From NCBI GenBank assembly GCA_944386315.1, contig CALXAS010000063.1, positions 1-8,845 on the forward strand: 8,845 bases of DNA, read 5' to 3'. Origin of the DNA: an uncultured Clostridia bacterium. GTDB lineage: Bacteria > Bacillota > Clostridia > TANB77 > CAG-508. Positions 6,250 through 8,845 of this stretch are shown here, one piece after another. The position numbers and the translations under genes are program-made. The first letter of the stretch is position 1. Each line of letters starts with the position of its first letter. The notes below the pieces were generated by a model. That model made no database searches. It was not told the DNA's origin and worked only from the letters and a program-made list of their open reading frames with translations.

Positions 6250-7762
6250 ATTTCGTATAATAATAGGCATTGATATCTTCTGCTAAATGCCACTGTCCTA
6301 TAAAGTCTACTACTAAATTATTTTCTAGTATATAGGTTGGCTCTACTACTACATTTCCCTGCGCATCTATGGCTCCCCATTTTCCGTCTTGTTTTACTGC
6401 CACATAGCCATAATTGTTTTGTTCTGTTGCATCTTCATAAATGTAATTAACAACTACTACACCTTCTTTGTTTACATAGCCATATTTTCCATCTTGTTTC
6501 CTTAGGAATAATGTGTTGGTAGATAATATCTCTGTATTTGGTTTTTGTTCTAGTCTAAAATTATAATATTGATAGTCTTCTCCTTCTCTTACACGGATAT
6601 AATTTTTATTTGTATTAATTTCACTAACAATTCCGGTCACCTTTACTGCAAAATTTCTATCTAATAGGTCAGACTGTCCATCGCTTTTTTCTGCTTGTAA
6701 AAAATCTGCCTCTCTGTGGTATAAAATATTTGCATAGTTAAAATCTATTTTGGTTTGATTGCTAGTATCTATGATACCATATTTTCCATCTTTTTGTGCA
6801 ATATAATTGGTATCAAAAGCATATTTTAAAGAAGTGTATTCTGCTGGAATTAACTCTTCTCCACTTTCTGTCACTACTCCATAGGCTCCATTTTTTTGCA
6901 CTGTAATGGCATTCGGCTGGATTTCTGCTATACTATCGAAGCCTCCATCGATTTTCACGTTTTCATCTTCATCTATTACTTTCCATGTTCCATTTTCTTT
7001 TACTACATACATTCCATTTCCATAGACATGCTGTATTTCTTCATATTTTGGTTCTAATTTTACGCTTTTATCATATCCAATCACACCATATTTTCCATCT
7101 TGTGTTTCTACAATAAATCCATTTTCGTAAGCTGTGGTTAATCCTGTAATATTAACATATGTATTGTCTATAATTGTATTTCCTGCAATATCTACTAGCC
7201 CTTTTTGTCCATCTTTGGTAGTACAAAATACGTTACTTACTCCCGTTAAAACCTCTATTTGGTCGTATTCACAAGGAAGAAGTTCTTTTCCTTCTATACT
7301 AATTAATCCATATTTTCCATCTTTTTGTGCTTTTAACACTGTTTTTTCATACCATAAATTATTGTTCTCATCATGATTATCCAATGCTTCTACTTTATCA
7401 TAATTGGTATAAATTTCTTGATTTTTTTCGTTAATTACACTTGTCTCATAGGTGCCTGTTTCGTAATTTACATTGTGAGTACAAATAAATACTGGTTTTG
7501 AACTATCTGGAATGATTATCATTTCCTCATAACTTGGCGAAATAACTACATTTCCTTTTGTATCTATAACGCCCCATTTATTATTTTCGTATACAGGATA
7601 ATATGCGGTTGGAAATGTTTTTTGTGTTTGATTTGGTCTATCTTGCAACAGAATAGAAATAATGACTACAAACATTACTAAAACAGCAAAAGCCATAATG
7701 ACTGCTGCCACTTTCTTTCTATTCAGCTTTTTCTCCCCACTATATCGCTTCCCTTTACTCAT
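6248..7762 (-). CDS. Membrane-anchored WG-repeat protein
   Basis: 504 residues from ATG 7762. A basic N-terminus (KGKRYSGEKKLNRKK) precedes one membrane helix at ~18-39, so the bulk is probably outside the cell. The rest is about ten WG (KWG) repeats of ~45-55 residues. Clear units include NNKWGVIDTKGNVVISPSYE, DGKYGLISIEGKELLPCEYD, DGKYGVIGYD, NGAYGVVTESGEELIPAEY, DGKYGIIDTS, DGKYGYVNKEGVVVV and DGKWGAIDAQGNVVVEPTY; two units are degenerate. WG repeats form a beta-propeller-like or solenoid scaffold with no known catalysis, so I infer a binding or structural role. I chose ATG 7762 because GGAG (7772-7769) lies 6 bases before it. A TTG four codons upstream has no suitable SD. The basic frame stays open further upstream to 7849 but lacks an ATG. 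Confidence 0.9.
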   Translation of the reverse strand: MSKGKRYSGEKKLNRKKVAAVIMAFAVLVMFVVIISILLQDRPNQTQKTFPTAYYPVYENNKWGVIDTKGNVVISPSYEEMIIIPDSSKPVFICTHNVNYETGTYETSVINEKNQEIYTNYDKVEALDNHDENNNLWYEKTVLKAQKDGKYGLISIEGKELLPCEYDQIEVLTGVSNVFCTTKDGQKGLVDIAGNTIIDNTYVNITGLTTAYENGFIVETQDGKYGVIGYDKSVKLEPKYEEIQHVYGNGMYVVKENGTWKVIDEDENVKIDGGFDSIAEIQPNAITVQKNGAYGVVTESGEELIPAEYTSLKYAFDTNYIAQKDGKYGIIDTSNQTKIDFNYANILYHREADFLQAEKSDGQSDLLDRNFAVKVTGIVSEINTNKNYIRVREGEDYQYYNFRLEQKPNTEILSTNTLFLRKQDGKYGYVNKEGVVVVNYIYEDATEQNNYGYVAVKQDGKWGAIDAQGNVVVEPTYILENNLVVDFIGQWHLAEDINAYYYTK

Positions 7763-7843
7763 AGCTTGCTCCAATCCTTTCCTAAGGCTTTCTTCTTTTT
7801 TGCCTTGTTCTTGCTTCCTACTTTTTTCGCATTTTCTTTTTCT

Positions 7844-7873
7844 ACTATATCATATTTTGACAGGAAAATACAA
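7844..7873 (-). promoter_or_regulatory. Possible promoter of the WG-repeat gene
   Basis: On the minus strand TTGTAT (7873-7868) is followed by 18 bases and TATAGT (7849-7844). The start would be near 7837, giving a purine-rich leader of about 75 nt. Both boxes are imperfect. It is the best candidate between the toxin relic and the WG gene. Confidence 0.4.
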
Positions 7874-7908
7874 GGGGTTTTGCGTAACTTGTTGGAGAGG
7901 AAAATTTT

Positions 7909-7936
7909 AGGAGGATTCTTTAGAAACCCTCCTTTT
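7909..7936 (+). terminator. Orphan terminator-like hairpin
   Basis: AGGAGG (7909-7914) pairs with CCTCCT (7928-7933), with an inner TTC/GAA pairing. On the plus strand it is followed by TTTTCTATTT. The T-rich side faces plus-strand transcription, yet no plus-strand gene lies upstream. On the minus strand it is followed by AAAATTTT, a poor terminator tail. It may be a remnant of a lost gene end. Confidence 0.4.
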
Positions 7937-7982
7937 CTATTTAGTCAAACTTTTTGAACATATAGTTTATCCTTTACTGCTA

Positions 7983-8129
7983 TTATTGTATATTTATTAC
8001 AGTTAATACTACACCTAGATATTTTCTGCTATGAATTCTTATCTCTTCTTTATTATCATATATTCTATTATCAAATTGTCTTAAATAATGGATATATTTA
8101 TCGTTTATACTATATAAATTTAATTTCAT
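7983..8129 (-). pseudogene. Truncated ToxN/AbiQ-family type III toxin
   Basis: This is a 48-codon frame from ATG 8129 to TAA 7985-7983. An SD of GGAG (8140-8137) lies 7 bases upstream. It reads MKLNLYSINDKYIHYLRQFD, then NRIYDNKEEIRIHSRKYLGV, then VLTVINIQ. The pattern LxxYxIxxKYIxYLxxFDxxVxxNK...RKYxGVVLxV is that of the N-terminal strands of ToxN/AbiQ endoribonucleases, which are normally ~150-200 residues. The match ends at LTV. The S/T-S-P-K-type active-site segment that follows in the family, and all of the C-terminal domain, are absent. In a shifted frame just after the break a short peptide (NKYTIIAVKDKLYVQKV) can be read before a stop. I cannot tie it to the family. The promoter and RNA leader directly upstream support the identification. 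Confidence 0.75.
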
Positions 8130-8152
8130 TTTCTAACTCCTATATATTAATT

Positions 8153-8184
8153 AAGAGAAGCATACCTTTTGGATATCTTCTCTT
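8153..8184 (-). terminator. Hairpin between antitoxin RNA and toxin (attenuating terminator)
   Basis: AAGAGAAG (8160-8153 side on plus) pairs perfectly with CTTCTCTT (8177-8184). The stem continues inward through ATA/TAT and CC/GG pairs with two single-base bulges to an AAAA loop, about 13 pairs in all. On the minus strand it is followed by AATTAAT rather than a run of T, so it should be leaky. A leaky terminator at this point is the usual way type III systems make much antitoxin RNA and little toxin mRNA. It could instead be an RNA-processing hairpin. Confidence 0.6.
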
Positions 8185-8232
8185 GATTTTAACTTTCTCA
8201 ATTATAAGGCTGTGAAACACCTTGATTTTCTT
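8153..8232 (-). ncRNA. Putative type III antitoxin RNA (ToxI/AntiQ-like), reduced array
   Basis: This transcript lies between a consensus promoter and the toxin SD. AAAATCAAG occurs at 8229-8221 and again at 8190-8182, a period of 39 nt, so about 1.2 repeat units are present. The unit contains AAGGTG...CACAGCCTT, which folds with AAGG pairing to CCTT. Type III antitoxins are tandem ~35-45-nt pseudoknot repeats ahead of a hairpin and the toxin gene, which is the layout here. Functional arrays usually have two or more units, so this one is probably contracted. The 5' end is inferred from the promoter. Confidence 0.6.
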
Positions 8233-8238
8233 ATATTT

Positions 8239-8268
8239 ATTATACTATCTTTCTGTTCTTACTGTCAA
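8239..8268 (-). promoter_or_regulatory. Consensus sigma-A promoter of the type III TA relic
   Basis: On the minus strand a perfect TTGACA (8268-8263) and a perfect TATAAT (8244-8239) are separated by 18 bases. The start would be near 8232, directly before the 39-nt repeat. Its strength fits an abundant antitoxin RNA, and it appears intact although the toxin is not. Bases 8269-8340 upstream are AT-rich and show nothing else. Confidence 0.8.
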
Positions 8269-8340
8269 GTCATATTTTATAATAAATATACTATATTTTA
8301 TGCCATTTTCTTATTTTAATTCACTTTCTCTATATGCTAG

Positions 8341-8375
8341 AAATGAACTTTAAGGAACATCCCTAAAGTTCATTT
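8341..8375. repeat. Palindromic REP-like element, copy C, overlapping the spoIIE stop
   Basis: Perfect 12-base arms AAATGAACTTTA (8341-8352) and TAAAGTTCATTT (8364-8375) flank a core AGGAACATCCC. The core is that of copies A and B with one base changed, but the arms differ (TGAACTTT instead of TGCAATTT). Arms of both types occur next to each other at copy B. On the minus strand the right arm encodes the last codons of SpoIIE (NEL) and its TAG stop. Confidence 0.85.
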
Positions 8376-8845
8376 GCTTTTTTTGTAATTCTTGCTACGA
8401 TTACTGTCATATCATCTTTTTGTGTGCCATAACCATTATCTATGGCTTCTTGCAAAATTAAATCTGCTATTTTTTGTGCATCTTGAGTTTCTATTTCTTC
8501 TAATAAAAATTGTAACCACAATTCTTTATTCATATATTCTGTTGTGGAATCTATTACTCCATCGCTACACATTACTAAAATATCGCCTTCTACTAAGTCT
8601 CTTTCATATACCACTAAGTCGATATCTTCTACTATTCCTGTTGGAAGACCAATTGCTTTTAGAATTTCTACTTGTTTTCCATGTTTTACATAGGTTGGGC
8701 AAGCTCCATTTTTGATAAATTCTAATTGTTTTGCATATAAGTCTAAAATAGCAATATCTAAGGTGGCATACATATCTTCTTGTCCTGCTGCCATTTCTAA
8801 TGTGGAATTAATTAATTTTAGGGAAGTATCTTTATCAAAACCAGA
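8363..8845 (-). CDS. spoIIE: Stage II sporulation protein E, C-terminal PP2C domain (5' end outside window)
   Basis: Only the last 160 residues are in the window, and the frame is open to the right edge. It begins inside SGFDKDTSLKLINSTLEMAA, then YATLDIAILDLYAKQLEFIK, NGACPTYVKHGKQVEIL and GLPTGI, all characteristic of the SpoIIE phosphatase domain. Metal-binding Asp residues appear in DILVMCSDGVIDS and near the end in QKDDMTVIVARI. In endospore formers SpoIIE dephosphorylates the anti-anti-sigma factor SpoIIAA and so activates sigma-F in the forespore. The full protein has an N-terminal multi-pass membrane region, not seen here. Other PP2C-like (RsbU-type) phosphatases are a lesser possibility. 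The final three residues and stop codon are supplied by palindromic copy C. No T-run terminator follows; the copy C hairpin may protect the mRNA 3' end. Confidence 0.88.
   Translation of the reverse strand, partial: SGFDKDTSLKLINSTLEMAAGQEDMYATLDIAILDLYAKQLEFIKNGACPTYVKHGKQVEILKAIGLPTGIVEDIDLVVYERDLVEGDILVMCSDGVIDSTTEYMNKELWLQFLLEEIETQDAQKIADLILQEAIDNGYGTQKDDMTVIVARITKKANEL

Noticed and set aside
7134..7376. Plus-strand frame inside the WG-repeat gene
   Set aside because: It mirrors the periodic repeats of the real gene on the other strand and has no SD or promoter.
7662..7957. Two overlapping plus-strand frames rich in Phe and Leu
   Set aside because: They are the complement of the basic WG N-terminus and its purine-rich leader; no SD and no recognisable domain.
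8392..8715. Plus-strand Leu/Tyr-rich frame of 107 codons
   Set aside because: It is the exact antisense of the SpoIIE PP2C domain.

Overview
This is an AT-rich window from a low-GC, endospore-forming Clostridia-type Firmicute. The evidence is the C-terminal PP2C domain of SpoIIE at the right edge, strong AGGAGG-type ribosome binding sites, consensus sigma-A promoters, and a YabE-type DUF348/G5 protein at the left edge. I cannot name a genus from the sequence.

Layout. At the left edge a DUF348/G5 cell-wall protein runs leftward off the window. Its promoter is a perfect TTGACA-17-TATAAT with a 19-bp palindrome over the -35 box. Divergent from it is a rightward pair, lemA and htpX (membrane protein and membrane zinc protease), closed by a bidirectional terminator. 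Everything after that reads leftward. In transcription order from the right edge these are: spoIIE (partial), a type III toxin-antitoxin relic, a membrane-anchored WG-repeat protein, an unrecognised 411-residue tail-anchored protein, acpS, tatD and a broken DUF4143-family ATPase.

Work in the cell. LemA and HtpX probably act in envelope quality control. The WG-repeat protein and the 411-residue protein may form a two-gene unit at the membrane. AcpS activates acyl carrier protein and TatD is a metal-dependent nuclease; both are housekeeping genes. SpoIIE drives forespore sigma-F activation.

The accessory content lies between these genes. (1) At 7983-8268 there is a previously unlabelled type III toxin-antitoxin locus of the ToxN/AbiQ class. 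It has a consensus promoter, a short RNA leader with 39-nt repeat periodicity, a strong hairpin, an SD, and the first ~44 residues of a ToxN/AbiQ-like toxin that then stops. (2) A family of palindromic REP-like elements with a GGGAYGTTCC core occurs three times. Two copies are exact reverse complements 70 nt apart, forming a REPIN-like doublet that abuts the acpS SD. The third supplies the spoIIE stop codon. (3) A DUF4143 ATPase is broken by a one-base homopolymer loss plus a large internal deletion. It still has its SD and a promoter overlapped by three 23-bp tandem repeats, the last of which contains the tatD stop codon. The leftward half of the window therefore looks like a site of repeated gain and decay of small accessory elements between core genes.
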